A DNA stretch of 40,943 nt, from the NCBI GenBank assembly GCA_012729835.1, contig JAAYCK010000015.1:1-40943 (forward strand), given 5' to 3'. The DNA is from Syntrophomonadaceae bacterium. Lineage in GTDB: Bacteria > Bacillota > Syntrophomonadia > Syntrophomonadales > Syntrophomonadaceae. Positions 24,669-33,058 of the stretch are shown here, piece after piece. The first letter of the stretch is position 1. Each line of letters opens with the position of its first letter. Made by a program: the position numbers and the translations under genes. A model generated the notes under the pieces. That model saw only the letters and a list, made by a program, of their open reading frames with translations, was not told the origin of the DNA and did no database searches.

Positions 24669-27560
24669 TTATAGATTATCACAATGATGTCTTATATCAC
24701 AGTTGGCACAGGTTTTCCCCCCTGGTTGATGGGTTATCCGATAGTCCTTATTCTCAATACGGGCAACAATATTATCAATAGTCGTGATGGTACCATCGAT
24801 CGAAGTCTTATTCTTCTTAAAACTAATATAGGGACTGCCGTTTTCCTCAGCAGTATAATACAGGTGCATCCCGCTGACGGTCAGACCCATGCGCTCCTCA
24901 ACCACGTGGGCATAAACCTCTAACTGGCGGCGGTAGCGTTCAACGATATCCCGTTCTGATTTCAGGTCAGGCTTCTGCTCTGACTTGAAATCGATAATTT
25001 CCACCGTACCGCCTTGTCCCGCAATCAGGTCGATTTTGCCTTTGAGTATGTAAGCATCCTTTACCAGGGCCACTTCCACTTCGGCTTCCCGTAAACGTGA
25101 CCAATCACCCTTCTGGTTATCTACATACCTGACCACCTGCTCCAAGGCCACCCGCTGGGTCTGCGGGGCCAGATAGACCCGCTCTTTCTTACTCAGGTGG
25201 AGGTAGTTATCATTAAACCAGGTCTCAATCTGGCTCTGGTTGATCAAATGGGGCTCTCCCCGCAGGGCCGCCTTATGTATATCCTCGATGGTCTGGTGCA
25301 CCAGGGTACCAAAGAGTATCGGGGCTTGCCGTACCGGCACAAAGCCCAGCTCCCGAAAGAAGCGATACTGAAAAGCACAGGTCTCATAGGGAGTAATATC
25401 GGCAGTAAAGGAATACTCCCGTTTAATATTTATATCCTTGATCGTCTCTAATTTTAGGCGGTCCAGATGAAAAGAGGCATCCCCCCAGGGAATCGCCCGG
25501 TCATAGGGGTCCTCTAAGTATTTCGATGGCACCCTTTTATCACCCTTACCCTGGGGCATATGTTCACGGCAGCTTAGCACCAGTAGATTCTGGGCACGGG
25601 AGAAGGCAGTATAGTAGAGCCGCCAGAAGTCATAGTACTTGGTCTGATCCAGCGGCTCAAATGGCTTCTTATGATAGTAGCTATCCTGTAGGATCTCATC
25701 CAGATCTGTATACTGTTTGCGAGGTATTCCCTCCATGGAGCCTACGATAACCACCGGGAACTCCAGTCCCTTGGACTGATGTATGGTCAGGAACGATACG
25801 CACCCGCTGGGTGCATATTCTGTATCATCCTCATATTCATTCAACCCGCCGTCTTGCAGGTAACGCATATAGTTATTGAATAAATCCAGGAGATTCTTTT
25901 CCAGCCACTTGGGGGTCAGGACGGTTATGCGATGCAGGTATTCGAACTTACCCAGTAACTGGCTGAATACGCCCAGGTTACGGGCCGGGCGGCTATCTAT
26001 TACTCCGCCATCAGCCTGAAGCCCTAGAAATCGGGAAAACATCGGGAACTGCAGTAATTGATAAAAAAGGCCGGAGAAGCCATAGTCGCTATTCTTACTC
26101 AGGGCATTATGGGCAGCAGCGCGTTGTTGGCACCATTTCAGCAAATCCTTGTTCTTGGTTTGACGAAGCTGGGTAGCAAACTCACGGAAGCACTCATCAT
26201 AATAATCCCAGATGCCAAGCTCAATTTTGGGATCCCATTGGCGGTTGTTCATATACCAGGGAAATATGAAAAGAAAGGCCCCGATAATCAGGCGAATCTC
26301 CTCGCGCTGGAAAAACATATTGGAACGCGGAGAATAAACCGGAATTCCGTTCTGCTCCAAATAATTGGCCAGCTCTACAGCTCCGTTGGGGCCATCGCCC
26401 TTTACCGAGCGAAAAAGGAAGGCCACCTGATTCCAGTCGCTGAGCTTTCCTGAGTCACGCATGGTATGCAGAAAATCCAATACCTCCTGGTGCCAGGAAG
26501 CAGGGCTATCCTGTCCGGATACCTTCAAGACCGTGCTCGACTTAGGAAATTTGCCAGGCTGCGGTTCTATGGTCTTAGCGTATCGGAAGTTCTGGCCGCC
26601 ATGAGACCAGTTCAGATCAGTCATCCAGGCATTATAGAAACTGACTATCTCTGGATGGGAACGGTAGTTTACCGTCAAGGTCTTGACCTGGCATCTGCCA
26701 GCGGCAAACTGCTGGGGGAATTCCAGTATGTTACGAATAGTGGCCCCGCGGAAACGATACAAGCCCTGGTCATCATCACCTACTACGCATATATTGGCCT
26801 GATCTCCAGCTAGCTTCAGCATAATAAATTCCTGGATAGTATTGGTATCCTGGTATTCGTCAATCATCAGGTATTGAATCTTCTGCTGTAATGCCTGGAG
26901 TACCTCCGGTTGACTCTCTAATAGGCGCAGGGCCTCGAGCTGGATGGTAGATAAATCCAGGGCGTTAGCCTCAGCCAGCATTTGTTCATACAGCTGATAA
27001 CAATCGGCCAATACCCTAACTTCCGCCTCAGGAGCTGCCATCAATGCGGCTAGATCAAGGGCTTCCTCGCTTACCTTATTAAGCCACTGGACCAATTTTT
27101 CCGAGCGTTTCCACCGGGATTTTTCAGACGGTGGGTCGGTCAGCAGTTCTATCCCCGACATCTTATCGAATTCCTTCATTTTGTTATATATAAAATACTG
27201 CTGATCGAATTCGTCCATAAGGGTGTAGCTCCGTTTCAGGCGGGTGAATTCCCGGTATTCTTCGAGAAAACGCAGACACAGGGAATGGATGGTACCAATA
27301 TACATCTCGTTCAGGTTAAACTTAATCCCTGCTTCATGGAGCCTATTAGAGATGCGGGTGATTAGCTCCGCCGCTGCCTTCTCAGTAAAGGTGGCCACCA
27401 ATAGGTTCTCCGGGGCCACCTGACGGGTTTCTATTATATAGAAAACACGATCAACCAGAGTAGTAGTCTTACCTGACCCGGGACCAGCAATCACCAACAC
27501 AGGACCGTCGATAGTTTCAACCACTTCACGCTGTTTCGGATTAATAGCGATCTTTGCCAT
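24669..27560 (-). CDS. UvrD/PcrA-like helicase fused to a PD-(D/E)XK nuclease with Fe-S-type cysteines
   Basis: The start is ATG at 27560 (GGGGGAAGAG site); an upstream in-frame ATG at 27626 gives an unlikely extension. The protein has 963 residues. It has GPGSGKT near 27-33, IDEYQDTN near 235, GDDDQGLYRFRG, a VNYRSH motif and FLTIHQSKGLEFP in domain 2. The last 250 residues carry a RecB/AddB-like nuclease (EIIDFKSEQ, RRQLEVYAHV) with one early Cys (ETCAFQYRFF) and CANCDIRHHC at the end, the four-cysteine layout of Fe-S AddB or Cas4-like nucleases. It is first in the cluster and probably processes DNA ends after Res cleavage. Confidence 0.85.
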   Translation of the reverse strand: MAKIAINPKQREVVETIDGPVLVIAGPGSGKTTTLVDRVFYIIETRQVAPENLLVATFTEKAAAELITRISNRLHEAGIKFNLNEMYIGTIHSLCLRFLEEYREFTRLKRSYTLMDEFDQQYFIYNKMKEFDKMSGIELLTDPPSEKSRWKRSEKLVQWLNKVSEEALDLAALMAAPEAEVRVLADCYQLYEQMLAEANALDLSTIQLEALRLLESQPEVLQALQQKIQYLMIDEYQDTNTIQEFIMLKLAGDQANICVVGDDDQGLYRFRGATIRNILEFPQQFAAGRCQVKTLTVNYRSHPEIVSFYNAWMTDLNWSHGGQNFRYAKTIEPQPGKFPKSSTVLKVSGQDSPASWHQEVLDFLHTMRDSGKLSDWNQVAFLFRSVKGDGPNGAVELANYLEQNGIPVYSPRSNMFFQREEIRLIIGAFLFIFPWYMNNRQWDPKIELGIWDYYDECFREFATQLRQTKNKDLLKWCQQRAAAHNALSKNSDYGFSGLFYQLLQFPMFSRFLGLQADGGVIDSRPARNLGVFSQLLGKFEYLHRITVLTPKWLEKNLLDLFNNYMRYLQDGGLNEYEDDTEYAPSGCVSFLTIHQSKGLEFPVVIVGSMEGIPRKQYTDLDEILQDSYYHKKPFEPLDQTKYYDFWRLYYTAFSRAQNLLVLSCREHMPQGKGDKRVPSKYLEDPYDRAIPWGDASFHLDRLKLETIKDINIKREYSFTADITPYETCAFQYRFFRELGFVPVRQAPILFGTLVHQTIEDIHKAALRGEPHLINQSQIETWFNDNYLHLSKKERVYLAPQTQRVALEQVVRYVDNQKGDWSRLREAEVEVALVKDAYILKGKIDLIAGQGGTVEIIDFKSEQKPDLKSERDIVERYRRQLEVYAHVVEERMGLTVSGMHLYYTAEENGSPYISFKKNKTSIDGTITTIDNIVARIENKDYRITHQPGGKTCANCDIRHHCDNL

Positions 27561-27830
27561 TACTCTTCCCCCTTTGGCCCACCCTAAGATACTATGTTGG
27601 CCTGTCAGCAGGTCAGGATGCAGCATTTTCCGTGTTCTAATGAACTAAAAGGACTAAATATTTCTATTTTCAAGTTAATTCGGTTATTGGGTAATATTTT
27701 CCTTCCACTAAGTTAATTGTAAATTCGACAGGGTTCGATTGGTTGTTTGGACATGGTTTCCTATTTTCTAGGATAGAAATTATCTTACCAACTCATAGTG
27801 ACACTTACCTGTCATTAAGAGGTTGAAACA
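27561..27830 (-). promoter_or_regulatory. Upstream region of the restriction cluster with inverted repeat at 27765-27779
   Basis: This is the only long upstream region of the eight-gene cluster, so it should hold the main promoter. I see no strong sigma-A pair. A perfect inverted repeat TTTCTA-GGA-TAGAAA lies at 27765-27779 and could bind a regulator. The sequence is AT-rich, with no credible gene on either strand. Confidence 0.35.
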
Positions 27831-27872
27831 TAAGAAAAGACCCGGCTTGCACCAAAGGTCCCGTCAGGTCTT
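27831..27872 (-). terminator. Rho-independent terminator of the 94-residue membrane protein gene
   Basis: On the minus strand AAGACC pairs with GGTCTT, supported inside by CGG/CCG and ACC/GGT pairs, and is followed by TTTTCTT. It lies about 40 bases after the stop at 27914. Confidence 0.65.
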
Positions 27873-27913
27873 ATTATTATGTTTAAGCTCTCCCTTGACA
27901 ACGGCGCATCATT

Positions 27914-28198
27914 TTATCCATGAATAACCATAATATAGGTCATTATGGTGATAGCCAGAGTCAAAACAATCATTATGATAGACTGGAACGTAGTAGCTTT
28001 GGCTACTTTTTCATTTGATTTGATCAGTTCTTCAACAGATTGTTCAATTTGCTTAGAAAGAAAGATAAGGGCTACAGCACCATGGACCATTGTAGCCCGA
28101 TCGTTTAAGGTATAGGAGTTTGCTGTATCCTCAATAAAATTGTTTTCATGTTCGTTTATGTTGAACCTATTAAAAAGCTCCTTTGCATATTCAATCAT
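27914..28198 (-). CDS. Small protein with C-terminal membrane anchor
   Basis: The ATG at 28198 is chosen because GGAG lies 9 bases before it; an upstream TTG at 28222 overlaps that site. The 94-residue protein has a charged helical N-terminal part with NEHENNFIEDTANSY, a second helix (LIFLSKQIEQSVEELIKSNEKV), and one transmembrane helix at the end (IIMIVLTLAITIMTYIMVI). No family is recognised. It has its own terminator and lies just upstream of the restriction cluster, transcribed the same way. A tail-anchored cytoplasmic domain is the simplest reading. Confidence 0.7.
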   Translation of the reverse strand: MIEYAKELFNRFNINEHENNFIEDTANSYTLNDRATMVHGAVALIFLSKQIEQSVEELIKSNEKVAKATTFQSIIMIVLTLAITIMTYIMVIHG

Positions 28199-28285
28199 TT
28201 TATTACACTCCTTTAATGCCAATAATTATATATACTATACTACACCTTCCGTTTAATCCCTTCTTATGGAATTGGTGTCATGTGG

Positions 28286-28317
28286 CAAAAAGACCCGGCT
28301 TTCACTCAACCGGGTCT
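28286..28317 (-). terminator. Rho-independent terminator of the DUF1659-DUF2922-UviB-like operon
   Basis: An 8-bp perfect stem AGACCCGG/CCGGGTCT (28291-28298 and 28310-28317) is followed by a run of five T on the minus strand, directly after the stop at 28320. Confidence 0.85.
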
Positions 28318-28319
28318 CT

Positions 28320-28607
28320 TTAAGTCTTAATATTCTGTTTTAACTCGCCCTTGATCTCGTCGATATCCTCCCGGATATGCCCAACTTCTTCCGCCAGCAC
28401 CCGCTGGTTCTCCGCCACCTTCTCAATGCAAACCTCCAACCGCTGGATACACTGAGAATAACGTTCTTCCCTGTCTTTGCTGTCATTTAATAGCCGCTCC
28501 TCCCGCTTCTGGCTTTCCGTCATAATGCGGTTGTTGAATTGATCGAACCGCCATAAGACCCAGAAGAGGAAGGCCGCCCAGGGGCTGGCCTCCAGGAGAG
28601 TTTTCAT
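28320..28607 (-). CDS. UviB/BhlA-like small membrane protein (holin-like)
   Basis: The 95-residue protein has one N-terminal transmembrane segment (ASPWAAFLFWVLWRF), followed by a charged coiled coil (SQKREERLLNDSKDREERY and on to the end). This is the layout of the BhlA/UviB family, bacteriocin- or holin-associated proteins, here with a longer coiled coil than usual. No clear ribosome binding site lies close to the ATG; a GAGGTG occurs 22-27 bases before it. It follows DUF1659 and DUF2922 genes, a grouping common in Firmicutes chromosomes and prophages. Its true function is unproven. Confidence 0.65.
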   Translation of the reverse strand: MKTLLEASPWAAFLFWVLWRFDQFNNRIMTESQKREERLLNDSKDREERYSQCIQRLEVCIEKVAENQRVLAEEVGHIREDIDEIKGELKQNIKT

Positions 28608-28658
28608 AATCGTGGTCTCTATGTGCCATCACCTCACTTTTCTGACCCAGGCGAAGCC

Positions 28659-28880
28659 TTAGACCAGACTCAGATCAGCGCTGTCAGAGGTCACGATCCG
28701 GGCCGATACCTTGCTGGCGAGCGCACCGTTATCGGTGTTAAAGATGTTGCGGGCGATGATCTTATCCATAAGTGCAGCCGCCTCAGCGCCGGTATACGGA
28801 TTCTTCACATTGGGCACGCGCAGGGAGTGCTTCTGGTTCAGTTCGGTACCGAAGGTCATTTCCAGTACTCTGGTTGCCAT
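28659..28880 (-). CDS. DUF2922 family protein
   Basis: The 73-residue protein has the DUF2922 pattern: TRVLEMTFGTELNQKHSLRVPNVK as a beta-strand pair, then AAALMDKIIARNIFNT, and an end with SARIVTSDSADLSL. A strong AAAGGAGG site precedes the ATG. It pairs with the DUF1659 gene 53 bp upstream, the standard arrangement in Firmicutes. The function of the family is unknown. Confidence 0.85.
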   Translation of the reverse strand: MATRVLEMTFGTELNQKHSLRVPNVKNPYTGAEAAALMDKIIARNIFNTDNGALASKVSARIVTSDSADLSLV

Positions 28881-28933
28881 GAGCGGATTCCTCCTTTCAT
28901 CTAAACTTTAAGGTAAATTTCCTCGTGTCCCGA

Positions 28934-29164
28934 TTACTCGGGAGTCCCGTCCAGTTCCCCGTTCTTATTGCGGATTATGGACATCACTGCCAAGCTCATC
29001 GCACCGGCGATAGCATCCGCCACATCTTTCACCGCATTATCGGTAGCAGCAGAGCGCACATCGGGATACTTCACAGTCTTGGTCAGCTGCTGGCCGGTGC
29101 CGGAAACGCCGTTATCCAGCACGATATTCAGAGTATCGCCAATCGGAGTAGAAGTTACTGCCAT
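28934..29164 (-). CDS. DUF1659 family protein
   Basis: The 76-residue protein matches DUF1659: an N-terminal strand (LNIVLDNG), then QLTKTVKYPDVRSAATDNAVKDV and a helix. GAGGAGGTG gives a strong ribosome binding site, and a 12-bp hairpin lies immediately upstream of it. It is the first gene of the three-gene operon ending at the 28286-28317 terminator. Confidence 0.85.
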   Translation of the reverse strand: MAVTSTPIGDTLNIVLDNGVSGTGQQLTKTVKYPDVRSAATDNAVKDVADAIAGAMSLAVMSIIRNKNGELDGTPE

Positions 29165-29178
29165 GCTCGATTCACCTC

Positions 29179-29208
29179 CTCACTGAAGAATTTTGTTCTT
29201 ACAGTGAG
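29179..29208 (-). promoter_or_regulatory. Leader hairpin abutting the DUF1659 ribosome binding site
   Basis: CTCACTG-AAGAA pairs with TTCTT-CAGTGAG with a single bulged base and a 5-base loop. Its base touches the GAGGAGGTG ribosome binding site. It could stabilise the mRNA 5' end or modulate translation. Confidence 0.45.
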
Positions 29209-29355
29209 AAGGATAACATGGGGTAGGTTTGTTTCCTAAGATTACAGGTATTTAATGGTGTGCAACTTTCAGAGATAGTAATGCGGCAGCCTTCCGAGCA
29301 TGAAACCTCGTTCTAGTTGATTGATAGATGATCTATATATAAAATCTGTTTACCA

Positions 29356-29387
29356 CGAAAAAATAGCGGGCTTATCACCCGCTATTT
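29356..29387 (-). terminator. Rho-independent terminator, probably for tRNA-Pro
   Basis: A perfect 10-bp stem AAATAGCGGG/CCCGCTATTT with a 7-base loop runs into six T on the minus strand, about 170 bases beyond the tRNA. On the plus strand it lacks a good T-tract. Confidence 0.75.
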
Positions 29388-29409
29388 ATAGCCATTTGGT
29401 ATCACATTT

Positions 29410-29433
29410 TTTGTCTGACACTTTGTCTGACAC
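29410..29433. repeat. Perfect tandem 12-mer
   Basis: TTTGTCTGACAC occurs twice head to tail, between the terminator at 29356 and tRNA-Pro. It may be the remnant end of a mobile element; nothing else of one remains. The rest of 29209-29557 shows no gene. Confidence 0.6.
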
Positions 29434-29557
29434 CTTACAGATTCTTATTTTAACTTTCCCAATATATCGGGATACTTACGGAACTATACTGGCTATCAGT
29501 CATTTTTTGCAAAAGTTCCTCAATCGCCCAATACACCGGCTTTAGAAGATACTCAAA

Positions 29558-29634
29558 TGGTCGGGATGACAGGATTTGAACCTGCGACCTTCTGGTCCCG
29601 AACCAGACGCGCTACCAAGCTGCGCTACATCCCG
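29558..29634 (-). tRNA. tRNA-Pro (anticodon CGG), CCA encoded
   Basis: On the minus strand, a 77-base cloverleaf starts CGGGATG and ends CATCCCG-A-CCA. The D arm contains GCGCAGCTTGGTAGCGC, and the anticodon stem TCTGG/CCAGA encloses loop TTCGGGA, giving anticodon CGG. The T arm contains CAGGTTCAAATCCTG. The terminal CCA is in the DNA, as usual in Firmicutes. Confidence 0.95.
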
Positions 29635-29645
29635 ACGCAAATAAT

Positions 29646-29674
29646 ATTGTAGCATCGCCGGGATTTTAAAGCAA
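29646..29674 (-). promoter_or_regulatory. Promoter of tRNA-Pro
   Basis: On the minus strand, TTGCTT (29669-29674), a 17-base spacer and TACAAT (29646-29651) place the start a few bases before the mature tRNA 5' end. Confidence 0.75.
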
Positions 29675-29707
29675 GAGCAGGTTTCAAAGATGTTGTTGAT
29701 TGGGCTT

Positions 29708-30505
29708 CTACGTTTTCAGTTCGGACAAGGCCTGGCAGACCAGATCATGATTCTTGACCAGTTCGACAAATAGCTGTTCCTCCTCAGCATATTGCTCCTC
29801 AATAGCACCTTGCTCCATTTCTTTAAGTATAGCGACCATAGCCGCAGCCCCTACAAAGGCATTCACCGCCTTAAAGGCATGGGTGATTCTCCTGATCTCC
29901 CCGCTATCCCTGGCGGTTATCGCTCGTCGCACGGCTTCGATTCTTTCATGACTGTGCTTCAGATAATCGGATATGACATATTGTTTTACTTCTTCATCGT
30001 CACCCACATAAGATCTCAGTTGCTCCAGGTCGATCACAGAAGTAGGTGTCTTTTGCGGAGAATTCTCCTCACTGGCCTCAGCAATATCGATCACTGACTT
30101 TAAGCAGGGTACCCATTTGATGAGCATCCGGGCCAACGACTCCAAGCTGAAGGGTTTGGTCATATAGTCATCCATTCCGGCCAAGATACAATTATCTATG
30201 GAATCAGCTGACGAGGCAGCAGTCATGGCGATAATGGGGATATGTCCGCCGGCCTTTTCCTCCAGTGACCTGATGATACCGGTAGCTTCATATCCATCCA
30301 TGATGGGCATCTGACAATCCATCAGTATGACAGCATGTTTCCCGCTTTGAAACAATCTGACTGCTTCGAAGCCATTCTCCGCATAGTCCACTCCCAAGCC
30401 CAGCTTCTCCACTTGCGATTTGATTACCTGATATATGACCTGAGAATCTTCTACTACCATGACTCGATATTTACAGGAACTGTCTTGATGATTTTGTAGA
30501 GACAA
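29708..30505 (-). CDS. Response regulator with receiver and Hpt domains
   Basis: The start is TTG at 30505, with AAGGAG 7 bases upstream; an in-frame ATG at 30535 has no site. The 265-residue protein has a receiver domain (MVVEDSQ acidic pair, phospho-acceptor Asp in ILMDCQMPIMDG, MTA Thr, and Lys in TKPF), then an Hpt domain with RRITHAFKAVNAFVGAA, whose His replaces the usual HxLKG context. Such proteins relay phosphate within multi-step signalling systems. It is the last gene of a run starting at 34598 and lies 42 bp after the glycosyltransferase. No histidine kinase is encoded in the window. Confidence 0.85.
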   Translation of the reverse strand: MSLQNHQDSSCKYRVMVVEDSQVIYQVIKSQVEKLGLGVDYAENGFEAVRLFQSGKHAVILMDCQMPIMDGYEATGIIRSLEEKAGGHIPIIAMTAASSADSIDNCILAGMDDYMTKPFSLESLARMLIKWVPCLKSVIDIAEASEENSPQKTPTSVIDLEQLRSYVGDDEEVKQYVISDYLKHSHERIEAVRRAITARDSGEIRRITHAFKAVNAFVGAAAMVAILKEMEQGAIEEQYAEEEQLFVELVKNHDLVCQALSELKT

Positions 30506-30547
30506 TGTTTCACTCCTTAGATAAAACCGGCACAACTACTGCTGCGT

Positions 30548-31951
30548 TTACTTCTGCTGCCAGTCAGCAGTCCTGGTCATCTCTCCCCATTGGGCCTTGC
30601 CGCCCCGGAGCCAGTTCCAGATGCCCTCCATTCTCCAGAGGGTAACCAGTTGGCGATAGCCAAAGTTCTCAAACAAGCTGCACAAGAACAGCATAAATAT
30701 CTGTTTTGGTTTTGCGTAAATATGGAATGAAATAACCTCCAGAAGCAGGGCGGTTACCGAGATAAATACCCCAAACCCCACGGATAAGAGGAAAAACAAA
30801 ACGAATACGGTCGGCGTCACCACGCCCAGTATGAATCCAACAATACAGAAAATATAGCCCAGTATCTCAATAATCGGCCCCATGGCTTCGAACAGGATCA
30901 TGAAGGGGAAGGCCAGCCAGCCTACTGTCCCGCCCCGCCGGTTGAAACAAAGGCTGCGGTTTTTTACCAGGCTCTGCAACAAGCCGACCTGCCAGCGCAC
31001 CCTTTGTTTGCGCAGTACCTTCAATGATTCGGGTGCCTCAGTCCAGCAAATGGGATCCGGTACAAAGGTTATCCGGTAAGGTTCCTTTTTCATGCGCATA
31101 TATTTGTGGAGCCGTACGACCAGTTCCATGTCTTCGCCTATCGTGCCCACAGTGTACCCTCCGGCTTGTATCACCATTTCACGGCGAAAGACGCCAAATG
31201 CTCCGGATATTATGAGCATAGCATTGATGGGAGTCCACCCCAGCCGTCCGAAGAGGAACGCCCGGAGGTACTCGACTATCTGCAAACGGACCAGGAGTTT
31301 GCCCGGTAATCCAGCCAGCTCTAAAAACCCGTTTACTACCCGGCTGCCATTGACAATCCGCACCGTCCCACCAGCAGCTACAGTTATAGGATTCTCCAAG
31401 AAAGGGGCGACTACTCGTTTGAGGCTGTTTCTCTCCAGAATCGAGTCTGCATCTACTCCGCAAAACAGCGGGTAGCGCGAGGCATTGATACCAGCATTCA
31501 GTGCATCGGCCTTGCCGCCATTTTCTTTGTCGATGACCCTGAGATTGGGAAACATCGCTGATTTGTAGAATCCCCGGATGGGTTTTACCGGCAGACGGAC
31601 CTGATAAGCCTCGGGTATCTGGACCAGTTTGAATTTATCAAGCAGTATACTCATGGTCCGGTCGCTAGAACCGTCATTGATAACGATAACCTCGAATTCT
31701 GAATAGGAGAGTTGCATGAGCGAGCGCACGGTCGCTTCCACGGTTGTCTCTTCGTTAAAGGCTGGAACCAGGACACTGATAGGCGGTTCAAAATCCGAAA
31801 AGGACTGCAGGAATTCATCAAGGCGATGATCCCTGAGGTATCGACTTATGCTGATGAAAGATATTAAATTGAGCAGGAGGTAACACATGTTGAGGATCAA
31901 CATGTATAAGAGGAAGAACCACTGGATGATTGTCAATACCGTATGCAGCAT
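30548..31951 (-). CDS. Processive family 2 glycosyltransferase (PgaC/IcaA or hyaluronan-synthase type)
   Basis: The 467-residue protein has an N-terminal transmembrane helix and a GT-A domain with ISVLVPAFNEE, NDGSSDRT, GVDADS, GEDMEL and the processive motif QRVRW near 310, followed by three or so C-terminal membrane helices. This predicts synthesis and export of a beta-linked polysaccharide, such as poly-N-acetylglucosamine. The ATG overlaps the stop of the HEAT gene by 1 base; a GTG one codon upstream is also possible. Being flanked by two response regulators and a HEAT protein suggests signal-controlled exopolysaccharide production. Confidence 0.85.
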   Translation of the reverse strand: MLHTVLTIIQWFFLLYMLILNMCYLLLNLISFISISRYLRDHRLDEFLQSFSDFEPPISVLVPAFNEETTVEATVRSLMQLSYSEFEVIVINDGSSDRTMSILLDKFKLVQIPEAYQVRLPVKPIRGFYKSAMFPNLRVIDKENGGKADALNAGINASRYPLFCGVDADSILERNSLKRVVAPFLENPITVAAGGTVRIVNGSRVVNGFLELAGLPGKLLVRLQIVEYLRAFLFGRLGWTPINAMLIISGAFGVFRREMVIQAGGYTVGTIGEDMELVVRLHKYMRMKKEPYRITFVPDPICWTEAPESLKVLRKQRVRWQVGLLQSLVKNRSLCFNRRGGTVGWLAFPFMILFEAMGPIIEILGYIFCIVGFILGVVTPTVFVLFFLLSVGFGVFISVTALLLEVISFHIYAKPKQIFMLFLCSLFENFGYRQLVTLWRMEGIWNWLRGGKAQWGEMTRTADWQQK

Positions 31952-33018
31952 CACTTTACCGCCATCTGCTTTTCAGCCATTACTTGCGCCATGATATTAC
32001 GGGCATACCGGTCGGGATGATTGTCTCTCAGCTCTAAAAGCTGGTCTTGAGTAACAAATGGTGCATAGCATATAGCCTGAGCACTGCGATAGCGCACCCA
32101 CCAGTTAGAATCGGCCAGTTTGTCGGTGAGCAGGGGCAGATCCTCACTGCGTGCCAGGATGCCCATAGCGTTGACGGCCTGCACCCGGACGGTCCACGCC
32201 TCGTGATCCAGATATTTTTTGACCAGTTCGATATTTTGATAATCACCCACTGTCTTGATCCCGGCCAGACAGGCTGACAATACCTCCGGTTCCGTATGGC
32301 GAGCCAATATATCACCCAATACCTGCAAAGCGATGCCTCTCTCCATAAAGGGCAGCAAGCGCAGCAGTCTAGGCAATTGCTCGGTTTCCGCAGTAAAAAT
32401 TGCGGCAGCTATATGTATGCTTACGGCATTGGGCTCCATATCTTTCAGGATAAGAGCCACCCGGGATGCCGGCCATTCCTTACGTTGTATGAAAAGGGGC
32501 ACCAATATCGGGACTGATCCCACCGGATCGATGCGGGCCAGAGCACGTGCAGCCACCTGTCCCGAAATACCGATATGGTTTTCCGCCATGACCCGCAGCT
32601 TATCCCATTGAGATATTTCTCCCAGGTTGCCAAGGCTCATGGCTGCAACCGTACGTTCGAATTCTGAACGCCGGTCCAGGAGCTTGACCGCTAACTTGTC
32701 CATTCCGGTTTCCCGGGCCAGCATAATGAGTCCCTTTCTGGACTGACCGCGCAGAGAATCCATAAAAAGGTTCCATTGCATCAGGAAATTTAAATAATTA
32801 AACTTTAGAAGTGGCGGGCGATCAACCATTGAATCCTCAATACTGGCTGCCATGATTGGTCGCCAGACCTCCATGAAACGTCGGTTCTGATTGTCCCGTA
32901 CGGTTTGGACCACCCTGATAATGATTATTAACAGCAGCAGCAGCAAAGAAGTCACTATCATGGCCAGGAACGCCCATATAACCAGATTTATTACCGCTTC
33001 GGATCCGGGTTCTCCCAT
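31951..33018 (-). CDS. HEAT-repeat protein with N-terminal membrane anchor
   Basis: The 355-residue protein has one transmembrane helix at about 10-33 (VIWAFLAMIVTSLLLLLLIIII). The rest is alpha-alpha repeats, visible as units like MSLGNLGEISQWDKLRVMAE, ARALARIDPVGSVPILVPLF and VNAMGILARSEDLPLLTDKL. Such repeats make protein contacts. It is coupled to the glycosyltransferase by a 1-base overlap, so it is likely a scaffold or co-factor for polysaccharide synthesis. The specific partner is inferred, not shown. Confidence 0.8.
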   Translation of the reverse strand: MGEPGSEAVINLVIWAFLAMIVTSLLLLLLIIIIRVVQTVRDNQNRRFMEVWRPIMAASIEDSMVDRPPLLKFNYLNFLMQWNLFMDSLRGQSRKGLIMLARETGMDKLAVKLLDRRSEFERTVAAMSLGNLGEISQWDKLRVMAENHIGISGQVAARALARIDPVGSVPILVPLFIQRKEWPASRVALILKDMEPNAVSIHIAAAIFTAETEQLPRLLRLLPFMERGIALQVLGDILARHTEPEVLSACLAGIKTVGDYQNIELVKKYLDHEAWTVRVQAVNAMGILARSEDLPLLTDKLADSNWWVRYRSAQAICYAPFVTQDQLLELRDNHPDRYARNIMAQVMAEKQMAVK

Positions 33019-33058
33019 TTTACTTCACCAACCCCAGTTGTAAAAATTGAGCGGTGCA

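Noticed and set aside
27641-27720. Specific -35/-10 pair for the restriction cluster
   Set aside because: Several TTGAAA- or TATTAC-like words occur, but none with acceptable spacing and match; AT-rich background makes them uninformative.
29558-29634. tRNA-Pro as integration site of the accessory island
   Set aside because: No integrase and no second copy of the tRNA 3' end was found in the window.
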